A stretch of 64,000 bases of DNA from Termitomyces sp. T153 (taxonomy: Eukaryota; Basidiomycota; Agaricomycetes; Agaricales; Lyophyllaceae), in assembly GCA_018296165.2 (NCBI GenBank), contig JACKQL020000074.1:175736-239735 (forward strand), in the 5' to 3' direction. This document shows, piece by piece, positions 10,955-22,843 of the stretch. Position numbers and translations under genes: made by a program. The notes below the pieces were generated by a model, which saw only the letters and a list, made by a program, of their open reading frames with translations, had not been told where the DNA came from and ran no database searches. The first letter of the stretch is position 1; each line of letters opens with the position of its first letter.

Positions 10955-13455
10955 TCAAGCCTCATCTTTACTATAGGCATACCCTGCAACCATCCTTGGT
11001 TTGGCAGCAAGGCACATCTTGAGTGTCAGAGTCTTATGAAACCAGGGGTCCAGCCAGGCATTACTCACTCTCAAAGAGCACTTGCTAGTATTTTCTGGGT
11101 GGCCACAATATAGGATGTGGCACTGATTACATCTGCCATGCTTCTTAAGGAGTTTCTTCTCTTCATCCATAAGCTTGGGCAGACAAGGTCCAAGTTGCCA
11201 GTATTGGCAGGTGAGGTTGACTGTGTGCATGATGGGGGGTCCAAGAGTCTATCTGCCAGGGGCTTGCACCTCTGCCACTCAGCTGCTCTTGTCATGACCT
11301 GTTACCAAAACCCAGGACCTTGTTTCTAGCCACCTCACTTCTCCAGAGTTCACCCCCATCCCCCCCTTCGACTTCCCCAACCTTTGCCCACCCATGTCAC
11401 CCACTCCAGGTAACTCTGACACTTCCCTGGCAAACCCTGACAGCCCCCTGGCTAACTCCAATGCCTTCCCCACAGCCATCAATGCTTCCCCTGACTCTCC
11501 TGAGCCCCTGGGACCCTCTCCCACTGTTCCTGACTCCAGCATGCATCACCAACTCATTTCCCTAGTTTGCCTGACCAACTCCAGAGCATCACAATGACCC
11601 TGGGATGGCCCACATCCTCAACTGATCCCATTAGAATATCACCACAGCCCATCCCCTGATTACAACCAACACCCATTGACTCTGTACAGTTCTGTCAAGC
11701 CCCACCACCACACCTGCCATCCCCTGGAGCTCTCCAGTAGCCAGTATATAAGTCATAGAGTAGCACTTTTGTACTCTAGTCTTGATATTGCTTAATGTTA
11801 CCTATGGTCTGATTGTTTCTGTCTTGTGTCTTGTGTTCCATGTTCCTTTTCCCTTTTATCTCAGTCTCCCAGTCTTGTCTTGTCTCTATTTCCATTATCA
11901 TCTCATTATTGTTTCATATCTCCACTTGAATCTATTTTTGTTCTTGTCTTGACTCCATCTTGTCTTGTTCAACTCCATTTCCATTATTGTGTTCAAGTCC
12001 TTTCAACCCTAATGCCTTTATGAACTCCATGCTTATGATTACAAACTCAAACATTCTCCAGACCCCACTATCACTCAACCCCAAAACCCATCAATATCTG
12101 TTGATCCCCCATCAAGCTCTGGCTCCACTCCCATCACTTGCATAGCCTCTGCTTACCCCACACCTTTGATACTCACTCCCAGACTTGTACCTGTGGCTTC
12201 ATCAAGCCTGACCCTTTCCCCACAACTTGTCTTAGACTTCTCTGGACCACCCCAGACTTGTTTGGATCACTCCCCATCACTTACCCTCACAAGTCCCCAA
12301 TGTATTGACCCTCTCTGAATGCCCAGTTATCAGTGTAGGACATCATGTCTGCCTAGTAAGGATTTGCCCAGTGTAGCTGAGCCCCCATGGTCAGTGGAAC
12401 CTGACAGCTCTAGCCACATTGTTGGCATCAATGAGGCACTGAGTTCCTGCATTCTCTTCTTGGATGTCCTTATCAAGTTCCATGACTTTGCAAACCCAAT
12501 CTGCAAGAGTCTCTACAATGAAGTTTGTGTTTTCAAGCTCTGCATGTAGGTCAGCATTCATGTTGGCTTTGAACTGGCCCTGGAGTGCAGCATCAGAGAG
12601 TGAGCATGCTGACTAAGTGTTGGAAAGCAGGGCATTTATATTTTCTAGCCTCAATCTCTCAGTCTGCAAAGTGTTTGCTTCCCTGTTTTGAAGAGAAGAT
12701 GGTGTTATGTTCCCATTTCCAGGGCAATGCATACCTGACAAATACTGCCAGGTAATTGTCCAGAGACATAGTGTCAATTTGTAACTGGCTCACATGGTAC
12801 CACCTAACAAAACAGGGCTCTAGCATTCCATTGGCTATGAAGCATACAATTTTGGAGGGCTTTGTTTCAGAATGTTTCAGGTACCTGTGATAGGTGTTTG
12901 ACCATTCCTGGAATGTCTAGGCAGCCCAGGGATAGCATAGGGCAATCCTTCAATTTTGTCACCTTGATCTTGGCAAGCAGGTGATTGTCAATGCTGTCAG
13001 CTGTTGCCATGATTGGTGGCATTTTCTATTTATGCAGTGTTGATGGTGATTGGCATGTGGAGTTGATGGCAGTGAGCTAAGTAATAGATGTCTGTGGGAT
13101 GGGAGGAAGTGTTGCTTGACATCTGAGTCTGAGGAACTTTCTTCAGAGCTGAGATGCTCTGTGAGTAGTGATTGGGGAGGTGTTTGAAAATCTTCCTCTG
13201 TGGTCTTGGAGGACACTTGTCTTGGGGTGTCATGTGCATTGAGCAGGTCAGTGCTGGGATTTCTTCAGCTGTTCTTCTTCTTGCCTCCTGCTGGGTGAAG
13301 AGTGGGGTGAGGCATTGAAGGTGTTTTTCAGGGGTTTTGGAGCAGTGGGCAGCCTCACTGGGAGACCTGCTTTTGGATAAACAATCTGAGATTGGGTTTA
13401 CAACCTTCTCTCTCCTCAATCCAGGACTAGCCCCCCCCCCCTTTTCTCTGACCAA
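10955..13455 (-). pseudogene. Decayed retrotransposon gag, split by a solo LTR
   Basis: Reading the minus strand from 13455, an N-terminal segment rich in S, P and K (with TPEKHLQCLTPLFTQQEARR) is followed by a gag-like core at about 12,950-12,420, visible in pieces with stops and frame changes. After a solo LTR (11290-12406) the frame resumes with AEWQRCKPLADRL and a zinc-knuckle-like GRCNQCHILYCGHPENTSKC, then the basic tail KMCLAAKPRMVAGYA. This order (disordered N-terminus, helical core, zinc knuckle) is that of Ty3/gypsy-type fungal gag. Protease and polymerase are not recognisable downstream. It is clearly non-functional. Confidence 0.65.
11290..12406 (+). mobile_element. Solo LTR L4 inserted in the gag remnant
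   Basis: A 1,117-bp LTR beginning TGTCATGACC and ending CCTGACA, flanked by the perfect 5-bp duplication GCTCT (11285-11289 and 12407-12411). It carries the family TATA-like box (gtatataagtcatagag near 11744). It is CpG-depleted. Removing it with one GCTCT restores a continuous minus-strand frame across the junction (N-V-A-R-A-A-E), which independently confirms the insertion boundaries. Confidence 0.9.
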
Positions 13456-13555
13456 CCAACTTGAACCAAACAGCCCTAAAGCTCACAATGATGAGGATCT
13501 GCAGGCAGGAGGAGAGGACAAAGAAAGAGGAAAAGGGCAGACCATAACAGGCGTT

Positions 13556-13787
13556 GGTGGTCCATAGATTTGTCAAAACCTTTGATTCTCAACCACTGTT
13601 TGTTCTTCAGAATTTCTTCGCGCCCTTTCAAGGCGTAGAAGGTCATCCGGTTGCGCTCGTTACCAGTCTGGTTTGTGAATATCGAGGCTGAGCCCGAGCG
13701 AGTCTGTAGCGAGGGTTTCAATTCGTTCGCTCGGTGGCGTACTTTTCTTGACATAAGACTCAGACATCGAATTATAATCATTGTCAT
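13556..13787 (-). pseudogene. Gene fragment at the edge of the repeat island
   Basis: CpG content returns to the host level at about 13,550. From 13787 to about 13,560 on the minus strand there is an open frame of ordinary composition (RHRANELKPSLQTRSGS, then FYALKGREEILKNKQW) that then runs into CpG-poor repeat DNA, where it picks up an unrelated C-terminus. I do not recognise the family. It may be the 5' part of a gene cut by the retroelement island, or a chance ORF. Confidence 0.3.
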
Positions 13788-13854
13788 GGGTTAAGGTGGC
13801 TAGTCACTATTCATTATCCTAGTAGGGATTACAGATAGTAAGTACATCCCAAGA

Positions 13855-14796
13855 TTATTCATTAGCATTCTCTTCTGAAGTGCTTTGGATATTAGCATGG
13901 CCATCACTATTTAGAGTTGCCAACTCAAACGTAGCCTCGGGCGCAGGGATCGATTTCTGCGTCGTGTAGAAAGGTAACACAGTTGCGAAGAATTTCGGCA
14001 AAGACATTCGTACACTTCCTGTATCAGGGAACATAACCCAGGGAGTGATTCGCGGTGGGAGTACGAAACGCAGGGTCGGCAAAGACGAATCTTGAACTGG
14101 CAGTAGCAGGAAAAGAGTCAGTCACAAAGTTGACTCTCGGCTTATTTGAGAAAAACATACGATTCGATACAGTATTGGGTGGCTCCGAGGGCGACTCTTC
14201 GTTCTGAGGACTCGAGTCATCGAGGGGTGGCTCACAATCACTAAGCACGTCCTGGGACTTCTCAACAAAGTTCATACCAAGTTGTCTCTCTTTGTTGGAT
14301 TTCGCATCCGTAGAAGTGGCCTTGGCGAGCTCAATTTAGAGAGGTGCATGTGCGTAGTTCAGCAGAAATTTACCCAAACCAATTCGTACAATTTTCGACA
14401 TTCCTTGTTGAGTTCCAGAGCCTTTGTGATGGCTGCACCGGAGGTCAAGTAGTACCTTTTGATCAAGTGCTCCCGATAATAGTCTTGCAACTGCGTTTCA
14501 ACTTGGTCACAAAGTCTGCTGAGAGGATTTGCAACTGTATTCACGCGAGGATCAGGGAAGACGACACACTTGTTACAATGATTAGTAAACATGATCATTT
14601 CCCTCCGATTGAGGTAAGCACTATAGTTGCGAATGTCATCGCGTATCTTCTGGATCTTCGATTGAGCGGATTTGAGGTGAATAGGTACTTCCGTCGTTCT
14701 ATGAAAGATAGCATTATGCCCTACGGTAGCAATATTGACTAGGAAACCGCCGACTGTAGATCCTTGGGCAAATGTCGATATGAGAGAGTCAGGCAT
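13855..14796 (-). CDS. Unrecognised helical protein, partner gene P1
   Basis: A minus-strand gene starting at ATG 14796 (MPDSLISTFAQ) and ending at 13855. Splice sites fit an intron after HCN (donor gtgtgtcg, acceptor before N-R-L-C-D-Q), one after ELVW (gtaaat) and one after NTVSN (gtatgt). The N-terminal half is helical: a hydrophobic segment near residues 15-35 (GGFLVNIATVGHNAIFH), then amphipathic stretches (HLKSAQSKIQKIRDDI, LIKRYY, LYELVW). The middle is acidic and proline-rich (DDSSPQNEESPSEPP). The C-terminal 60-70 residues (FPDTGSVRMSLPKF, ATFELATLNSDGHA) are conserved with P2 at 18739-19672. It is divergent from kinase-like gene K1, with 220 bp between starts. No known domain could be named. 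A membrane- or partner-binding helical bundle is only a guess. Confidence 0.6.
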
Positions 14797-15016
14797 GTAT
14801 AATGTAGGGGAATGAGACTGTTATCTTATGGGAGAGGCCAATAGCTAGTGCCCCGATTTATATCAGAGAATCGTAACGGCATAGAAAATACTTTTAGAGA
14901 ACAACAGCGTGGAGATGGCGTATGAAAAAGGCTTGTGTTGTTACTTCCACCGTATAAACGATTGACGGGGATATTTACCTGAAGGGACACTGCCAATGAG
15001 GTCTTATTGAGGCCAG
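14797..15016. promoter_or_regulatory. Shared upstream region of P1 and K1
   Basis: The 220 bp between two divergent starts probably holds promoters for both genes. I see no clear TATA box. The arrangement recurs between P2 and K2 (19673-20069). The inference rests on geometry only. Confidence 0.35.
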
Positions 15017-16523
15017 ATGTCGTCACCCTGGGAACCTACCCCCTCAACCGATCAGATCCATTCTAAGCTTCGCTTGATGGCGACTGTCGGTTCGACGTTC
15101 AACTTTTCCTCTTCCACAACAATAACAATACCCATGGACCAAGTCGTTACCACAGATGAACCCCCACAAGACATAGATTCTATTTCTTCGCATACTGAGA
15201 TTGCAATGGAGGAAGGTGGCCTTCTTGAAGTGGAAATATTTTGGCGCGATCATTACCTTTATCTCAAGGAACATGGCTACACTCTTAGGAGGCGTTACGA
15301 ACCTGATTGGACTCCATCTTGGATAGCTGATAACAAGGAAATCTACGAATGTGAAGATAGTGTCTTTGTCTGCGTGAGTGACTCGTCAACTGCGTATCTT
15401 GCAGTGTTAAATTACCTGACCACACTGCACAGCATGCCTGGGTCATTGATGCTACTCGACGAGACGGAACGTACGTCGCATTGAAGAAAGTGGATGCATC
15501 CAGAGTTACAGCTCGCAATGAACTTGCTGTTGGTAAACTGTTCACCTCCCCGGAGTTATCCCTTTGTACTGGAAACCGCTGTGTACCGATCCTCGACATT
15601 GTCCAACCCAAAGAGGGTTCTGACTATACCTTTATCGTGATGCCTCTTTTATATCCTGTAGATACTGCACCATTCGAGACCATTGGTGAAGTAACAGGAT
15701 TTTTCCGCCAGATTTTTGAGGTAGGAAGCTGCTGAGTTCCTTGAAGCGTCGTTAAATTACAGGTTTTATTAGGGCTTACAGTTCATGCATAATCACAATG
15801 TCGCTCACGGGTAATTCAACATTTCTAAGCTTTTCTTTTATAGGCCTTAATATTTCTTGGGTTCAACAGAGACTGCAAGTGGAACAATATCATGGCCGAC
15901 CTCGGCTGCTCATACGATCATCCACCTCACCCGATAGACCGTTTCACGAGACGCGATTTTCGTGGACATATATCGGCGCCTATTTCACGGACCACCAAAC
16001 CCGTCAAATATTATCTCATTGACTTTGATTTGTCAAAGATTTATGGCAAACAAGATGTTCGATTGAGAATGCCGCCATGGGGTGGTGATAAGACTGTTCC
16101 AGAACATTTAATCCCCAACGCTCCTCCTTGTGATCCTTTTCCGGTGGATGTCTACTGTATTGGTAACATTGCCAGACAACGATTCCTTGACGTGCGAATG
16201 TTCTTTATCAAGGTCATCCTAAGCTAAATAAAATTCTGTAGGGTCATGAACGATCGGGTTTAATACTTGGGAAACCTGTAAAAGGTTTTGAGTTCATGCG
16301 TGAACTCATCTCAGATATGGTGAAAGTCAATCCCAAACAGAGACCTACGATGAATGAAGTCGTCGGTCGCTTCGATGAACTCATCGAGGGGCTCAGTGAA
16401 TGGAGACTACGTTCCCCAGTGGTAGAAGATGGAGAAAGTCTTGGTATCTTTACTTCCATTGCGCACTGGACCAGGCAGTTGTGGTATGTGATATGGCGCA
16501 TCCCTGCAATACCAAGAGCTTGA
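15017..16523 (+). CDS. Kinase-like protein K1 (HGD/DFD variant)
   Basis: Five exons fit well: 15017-15373, 15433-15720, 15773-15810, 15870-16191 and 16242-16523, giving about 428 residues. The N-terminal signature EIFWRDHYLYLKEHGYTL is followed by VALKKVD with the ATP-binding lysine, the hinge region MPLLYPVDTAPF, the catalytic-loop equivalent HGDCKWNNIM, IDFDLS in place of DFG, PPWGGDKTVPE (activation-segment end) and DPFPVDVYCIGN, ending in helices with QRPTMNEVV. It belongs to a kinase-like family common in Agaricomycetes. The HRD arginine is glycine, but the aspartates of HRD and DFG and the lysine remain, so activity is possible but unproven. The start is uncertain: a methionine near 15208 would match K2 better. 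It is head-to-head with P1. Confidence 0.8.
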
Positions 16524-18738
16524 TAGACTTGACACTCTCATTGAAACCTGCTTTGTTGACATGCGTATGACAATTTTCTTCTCTTGTTTTGCTACTTCGT
16601 TTCAATCTGTTTCCATTTACCTCCGCTGCCGCGGAGTCCAAAGTCAACTTCCAACGCGGGTTGTTTTGTTCTACACACAGCAACCAACCCGCGATCTACA
16701 CTTGAGCAAGAATTCGTTAGGATACTTGATACTGAAAGAAACATATTGCAGCCTTGATTACTAATCATAATCGAGATTCAGCTACTAAACTCGAAGTGAA
16801 AGAGCCATCATTGTGGATCCATTCTTCTTCAACGTCAAATGCGAGGTTGATTCTTTATTGCGTCAGTAGCAGGCCTTATTCCCGATGAGTCAAATCTCTG
16901 ATATCTTGCCATGCCCATTTGTGTCTCTACAAGAGGTTCTTGTCTCCATGACTTTCGGATTTTCCCTTATTCTAGAATTCAGCTTCTTTTGCTGTTGTAT
17001 AACTTCATAGTTCAGGCACGCAGGCAGTATACCCTTTTATTTTATCAAGTTCACCAGTCTTAATTGAATCATTGTCGTGGTGTACTCTGGAGAAAAGAGA
17101 CGGCAGTTGTTACTCCTATATAAGCAGACTAGTGTGCCCGGGCCAAAAAATGCCTTTGGCTTCTTTTTCTCATTACGGTAGTGTTGACATCAGAGTTCAC
17201 GGGATAATGACAGTAAACATACAACGGTTGTCATCTTTGCACAGTTTTTGCCTTGTTTTATTTCTAGGTGGGTATGTCCATGTACCCAAAGCGCTTTCTT
17301 CTATGTTTCTGTACACGAGTTACCTCAATCATGAAATTTAATCGAAATGATAGAGGTGGTATAACAATTCTCCGTTGGCGAATAACAGGATCCATCTTAA
17401 GTCTTCACTACCCCGACTACCTCACAGGTTCTTTATCCTTCAATTGGAGCCCAAAAGTTCACCCTTGTGGATGAATGTAGGGCCGGGAGATCGAATTATC
17501 TTGGCATATATGAGTCGTATCTTAGACAATTCTTTCACGTTGGTGTCCCGAGGGTTTGGATCGTGGTGCGAGAACTTGTTGGTCAGCGAGTGTCATGGAG
17601 AAGCTTGAATCAGCGACAAGTAGACCCGATCAAACTTTACATCGAAGGATAGGCGGTCCGCGAGCCGGGGCCGTACTGAAGTGTTTGGTTCCTTCGGACG
17701 ATACTGTTTTAGGTTTTAGACTCGGAATGGATTATCCAGCTACTGACACAGGCCGGGTTCTTTCAAATTAAATTTGAAATCCGATCGCTCTGATCTCGCC
17801 CGTTCATGGCTCATGTCAGGTACAGTTGAATGTATTTTTATTTTGCTCGATATGACGGAAAACCAGCGCAGCTGCATTTGGCAGCGATGATATCAGCGCT
17901 ATCGTTGTTCTCCTGAATGATGCAAGTGTGTCCGAGTCGGCAATGATGGCGCTGTGGCTGAAGGGATACTTATTTCCGCCGGCAAAAGATTATCCTATGT
18001 CAGGAGATGTATCTAGGCTAACTTCCGACATGGACGAACATGAACCCACGGGCCCCGAGTTACACCCGTCCTTGTTCCTCTATTGGTCTATTCCTCTTTC
18101 GTCTTTTTGCAAAATCTACCGCCGGTCTCCGTTGTGTTGGACAATGTACACGGTCCTTGAGGCGGTTCGACCGTACTTGTATCCCAGTCCACTGGGGCCT
18201 CCAGATCGATTTACTGAGGACATACCATCTTGATGGGCACCGTACTAGCATTTTAGAATAGATGTCGATGGAGCAGGACAGTATTTACTCCAAACGGGCC
18301 ATTGTTTTCTTTATCACCCTTTTGCAAGCTGATATGTTCAAGTCATCTTAGTGTGTCCCCTCAAAATCAAGACCGTAGTTCTACAAATAACAAATACAAT
18401 TCTTTTGACCCAATGATCTGGATTAAAAAGTGAGAGGAATCGCAAACTGACACGACAGCCAACTTGAAGTAAGAAGTTTCAAGCTTGGTTTGTCATCAAA
18501 TACAACATGCTTGAACCATGACATTGAATCGATGGACTTAGGAATTGGCCCTCGATAATCGGTTTGTGGATATGACATCCAGCCCAAGATATAGAGAATG
18601 GGTCAGTAGCAACACCCCTTTCGTCTGTTCAGTGGCACACTATGGACATAGATTCTGGTATGGATTGTTGTCGTAAGTCAGATTGGCCAGTTGGCCAGTC
18701 ACAATTGACTCTAGTACAGATTAAACGTCCTGCTCAGA
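16524..18738. other. Spacer between the two duplicated gene pairs
   Basis: No gene can be supported. Just after the K1 stop the sequence still resembles that after K2 (gaaacctgctttgtt versus gaacctgctctgtt), so the duplication reaches past the genes. The segment 17866-18110 shares patches with 22531-22740 (for example cgcagctgcatttgg), perhaps decayed copies of a third gene of the duplicated unit. Confidence 0.4.
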
Positions 18739-19672
18739 TTATTTATTGGTGCTCTCTCCAGGAGTGCCTGTGATGATAGCATGGCCATCACGATTCAAGG
18801 TCGTCATCTCAAAGACAACCTCGGATGCAAAAATTGACTTTTTTGCAGTGTCAAAAGGCAACATGGTTCCAAGGAAATTCGGCAATGACATTCGTACACC
18901 ACCTGTATCAGGCAATGTAACTTGGAGACGGCTACATGATGGAAAAACTGGGAGTACCATCAGCGAAGATGGATCTTGAGCTGCTGAAGAGAAGGGCCAA
19001 TTCTGTTGATCATGGCCATTTTCTAGCAGATCTTATAAGTTCTTTCGATTTTGGGTGGCTCTGGATCTGCGTTATATTCTGGCTCTTCCGGGCCTGAGGT
19101 TTGCGGGGACCGCTCGTGATCACTAATGGTGTTATGAGACTTCTCGACAAGATTCAAACCCTGTTGCATCTCCGCTTTGAACTTTGCAAGTGTAGAAGTA
19201 CTCTACGCAAAGTTAGTAATAGAAGTTTGGCTAAGTCGTCATTCAATTTACCCAGACCGACTTGCTCAACTCTAAGCACCTCTTCTTGAGGTTGATGGCC
19301 TTCGGAACAGTTTCACTCAAAGTCCAATATCTTCGAACCAAGAAGCTGTTGTCATATTCATCCATCATATTTTCAACTTCAGCTTGAAGCCTGTTATTAA
19401 CTCTATCAGTCACTGGGCTCACGCGAAGAAAAACATACACAAATTGCTCACTTGCTGTATTGTTTATAGAACGCTTTCATTTCTTTATCCGTGAGAAAGG
19501 TAGTGAAGTCGCGGAGGTCATCGCCTGTTTTTTGGATGTACGTTTGAGCGTGTTGGAGGTGAATGGGCAGTTCATGAGCTGTATGAAATGCGACATTTTG
19601 TCCAAGAGAAGCAACGTTGAGACAGAAGCCGAAGACTGTAGATACTTGGGCAGGCATTAACCAGTCAGACAT
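18739..19672 (-). CDS. Partner gene P2, paralogue of P1, probably damaged
   Basis: Starts at ATG 19672 (MSDWLMPAQVSTVFGF) and aligns with P1 along its length: a hydrophobic segment (CLNVASLGQNVAFHTAHELPI), an amphipathic helix (HLQHAQTYIQKTGDDL), FLVRRYW, LELSKSVW, and a C-terminal block LPDTGGVRMSLPNF with FEMTTLNRDGHA. The first two introns have usable sites at the same places as P1. At the third intron P1 has gtatgt, but P2 reads cttataag with no GT, so the frame runs into TAG after ERTYKIC. Either an unusual splice is used or the C-terminal domain is lost. It is divergent from K2. Its function is unknown. Confidence 0.55.
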
Positions 19673-20069
19673 TTAGAGAGAGTAGCACAAAAGAATATTC
19701 AGAAAAAGGTTATGAGGAGGCGAGTCTTTGTGAAACCCTTTAATATTTATAGAGCTTAACGTCCGAGACTCGGAGAGATACCATATTGGAAAGTTTTCGA
19801 GAGCTATAACAAGAACAACAGCTGTCAAATGCAAGCAAAGAACGCAAGAATGTTGTTGCTAGGCTCACACAAGCACCTTGAACTTGAAGCTATGTGCATA
19901 GTGATTAAAAGAATGTTTAAACAGGTCCGAACGACCTCTTCGACCTTCTCAATTCGGCAACGGCCGGTCAGGTCTTCCATTTGATCCCAATTTGACCAGC
20001 AAACTCGGAACAATAAGCAAAGTTGAATGGACTCGCTGAGTCCGACTCCCCACTCGTAGGAACGTTGTG
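19673..20069. promoter_or_regulatory. Shared upstream region of P2 and K2
   Basis: 397 bp between divergent starts, the counterpart of 14797-15016. No specific site is recognisable beyond the conserved geometry. Confidence 0.35.
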
Positions 20070-21378
20070 ATGGCAGAAGATATCCTCCTTGAAGCAGAGA
20101 TATTCTGGCGTGACCACTATCATTATCTCAAGGATCATGGCTACACTCTCAGAAGACGTTACGAACCTGACTGGACTCCATCTTGGATAGTCAATGACAA
20201 GAGCAGTGACGAATGTGAGGATAGTGTTTTTGTTACTGTTGGTGTTTTTTCTACAAGCAAGTATTCTGCGTATGCTGATCACTTCCCAAGAATGCATGGG
20301 TCATAGATGCTGTTCGACGAGATGGAACATACGTCGCACTGAAGGAAGTCGATAGAACCAAAGACATTGCCTGCAACGAGCTCGCTGTTGGCAAACTATT
20401 CACTTCCCCAGAGCTCTTAGCATCTTCCGGAAACCGTTGCGTGCCGATCCTCGACGTTATCCCACCGAAGGAGGGTTCTAACTATACCATCATTGTAATG
20501 CCGCTTTTATATCCCGTCAATACAGCACCATTCGAGACTATCGGTGAAGTGATGGAATTTTTTCGCCAGATTTTCGAGGTCAGAGGCTGCAAAGTTTGTT
20601 GTGGCATCATTAAACCAATTATCTTTCAGGGCTTACAGTTCATGCATAATCATAATGTTACTCATGGGTACGTAAGCACTTTATTTTGCCTACAGGCTTT
20701 GACCCCTCGCTCTTCTTTAATAGAGATTGCAAATGGGACAATATAATGGCTGACCTTGGGCCTCTCTATGCTCATCCGCCTCATCCGATGAATCACTTCA
20801 TGAGACGTGACTTTCGCGGACCTATATCCACACCTATTTCTCGGACAATCAGACCTGTCAAGTATTACTTCATCGACTTCAATCTGTCGGAAATTTATGG
20901 CAGTCAAGATGCTAGATTGAGGACACCACCCTGGGGTGGTGATAGAACTGTTCCGGAACATCTGCTTGCTGATGCCAATCCCTGCGATCCCTTTCCAGTA
21001 GATGTCTACTGTGTTGGAAACATCGTCAGACAACAATTCCTTGATGTATGATCATTTTTGTCGAATCTACACTAGACTCAGTGAATCTCTGTATAGGGAT
21101 ATGAACGATCGGGTTTACAATATGGAGAGCCTATCCAAGGAATCGAGTTCATGACTGAACTCGTCTTGGACATGGTGAACGACAATCCCAAGCAGAGACC
21201 CACAATGGATGAAGTCGTTGCTCGGTTTGACGAACTCGTCAAAGGCCTCAGCCAATGGACACTCCGTTCTCCCGTGGTACCCGTCGGGGAAAGTCTTGGA
21301 GTATTTTCCTTGATTGCCCACTGGACGAAACAGTTGTTGTATGTTGTCTGGCACCTTCCTGCAATACCGACAGCTTGA
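20070..21378 (+). CDS. Kinase-like protein K2 (HGD/DFN variant)
   Basis: Exons 20070-20237, 20291-20578, 20630-20667, 20724-21045 and 21097-21378 give about 365 residues. Exons 2 to 5 have the same lengths as in K1 (288, 38, 322 and 282 nt), so the two are recent paralogues. Motifs in order: EIFWRDHYHYLKDHGYTL, VALKEVD, MPLLYPVN, HGDCKWDNIM, IDFNLSEIYG, PPWGGDRTVPEH, DPFPVDVYCVGN and PKQRPTMDEVV. DFG has become DFN. The first intron has the weak donor gttggt. The ATG at 20070 is chosen because it lies directly before the conserved start AEDILLEAEIFW. It is divergent from P2. Confidence 0.8.
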
Positions 21379-22843
21379 TAACCTTGCTGTCCCTAAATTG
21401 AACCTGCTCTGTTCTTTACGTTGTCGCAGAATTTCGGGTCATCTCGAGACCCGACTAGACAACTCGTTCGAATGAGTCAGGTGCTTGAATATAAAAACTA
21501 TCTCGCAGGAGTCTTGACTACTGTTCATATTCAAGATCCGACTGTGGCTTACGAACATATCAACTTGCAAGAACCATCATCAGGTTTCATTCGTTCTCAG
21601 GCTCAAGGTCAAAGCTCAAGCTGGTGTCACTGGATTATGATGAGGATGTAACTTGGACTTGAAAGCTGAAGTTGTGAGAGAGAAAAATAAATGATGCAGT
21701 GCTTAGGAGTTTTACAATGAATGGAGCTTTGATATTCCAGTGGTTTCGAAAATGAACAAAGCTTTCCAGTCAATTCATTGCTGCAGGCAGATGGAGAGCC
21801 AACTTGAGTCAGAAATGGTTTCGGCTTCTCTTTTCGTCGGGTCGATGCCATAGCTCATATAACCAGGTGGTTACAGTTACATTCGATATATTCGCGTAGC
21901 TTGTATATCCTACTTTTCCCTCCTTGATCGTGGCTGTGCCTGAAACGCTTTCTTCTGTCTTTCTGAGGGCCATTCATTCGAGTTCAAAATGTTCAGAAGG
22001 AGACGGAGGAGAGAATATCAGTTGTCCAAAGATAGGAGAATGACAGGCACCTGTCTTAAGTCTATACCTGCCTACAATACTTTATCCTGCGCTTATAAGT
22101 CATAGCCTTGCTGTATTGCAGATCATGAAGGCGCCGGACAAACATCTCATAGCAGACTAAGCAGTAGGTCAGACATTGTTCACAACAAGGTAATGTCTTC
22201 CGAGTACTCATCAGGAAATTCCCGAAAAGATGGAGGTGGCGCGAGGATGATCCGGCTTGTGTCGCGGAGCTTGAAGCTCGATCAGTGAGAAGGAAAAAGA
22301 CTGATCAAAGAAGTCAACTATATATAGTAGTCACGTTTGATTCCTCCGATAATCATACTTGTTCTAAACTCATTGTTCAGCCAGACTTCTTTCCTAGACT
22401 CCTAGACTGGAGTCCCATGATCTGTTTCAAGTACATGTCTGCTTACTGGCTCATGGTAATATGTAGGTCATGTCGTGGATTTGAATACTGATATATAGAA
22501 TACGATGATTGATCGACAGTTCAACTCGACACGGAGACGCAGCTGCATTTGGTAGCTATATCGGTATCAATGATCCCGTGGTAAAATGTATTTCCACTAT
22601 CAGAAAACTGTCGTATCTCCGGATATGTATCCACTTACAAACGCCACATGGACCCACAAATCTTGTTACAGTTTCCCTTGTTCTTCTATCGGTCGTGCTT
22701 TCTTGTGCAACATCGTATTTCCCATCGATGGAAAGGTTGTCTTAGTGACCGACTTTATTGACATCTGGGCCGATTCACCGTAACTTCACTGTCAACATGC
22801 ATTTGGAATGTGCGGACAAAGACTTTTCTGATAGCTAGAAACA
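21379..22843. other. Spacer before K3
   Basis: No gene can be supported. It includes K2 3' flanking sequence similar to that of K1, and at 22531-22740 the fragment resembling 17866-18110. Confidence 0.4.
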
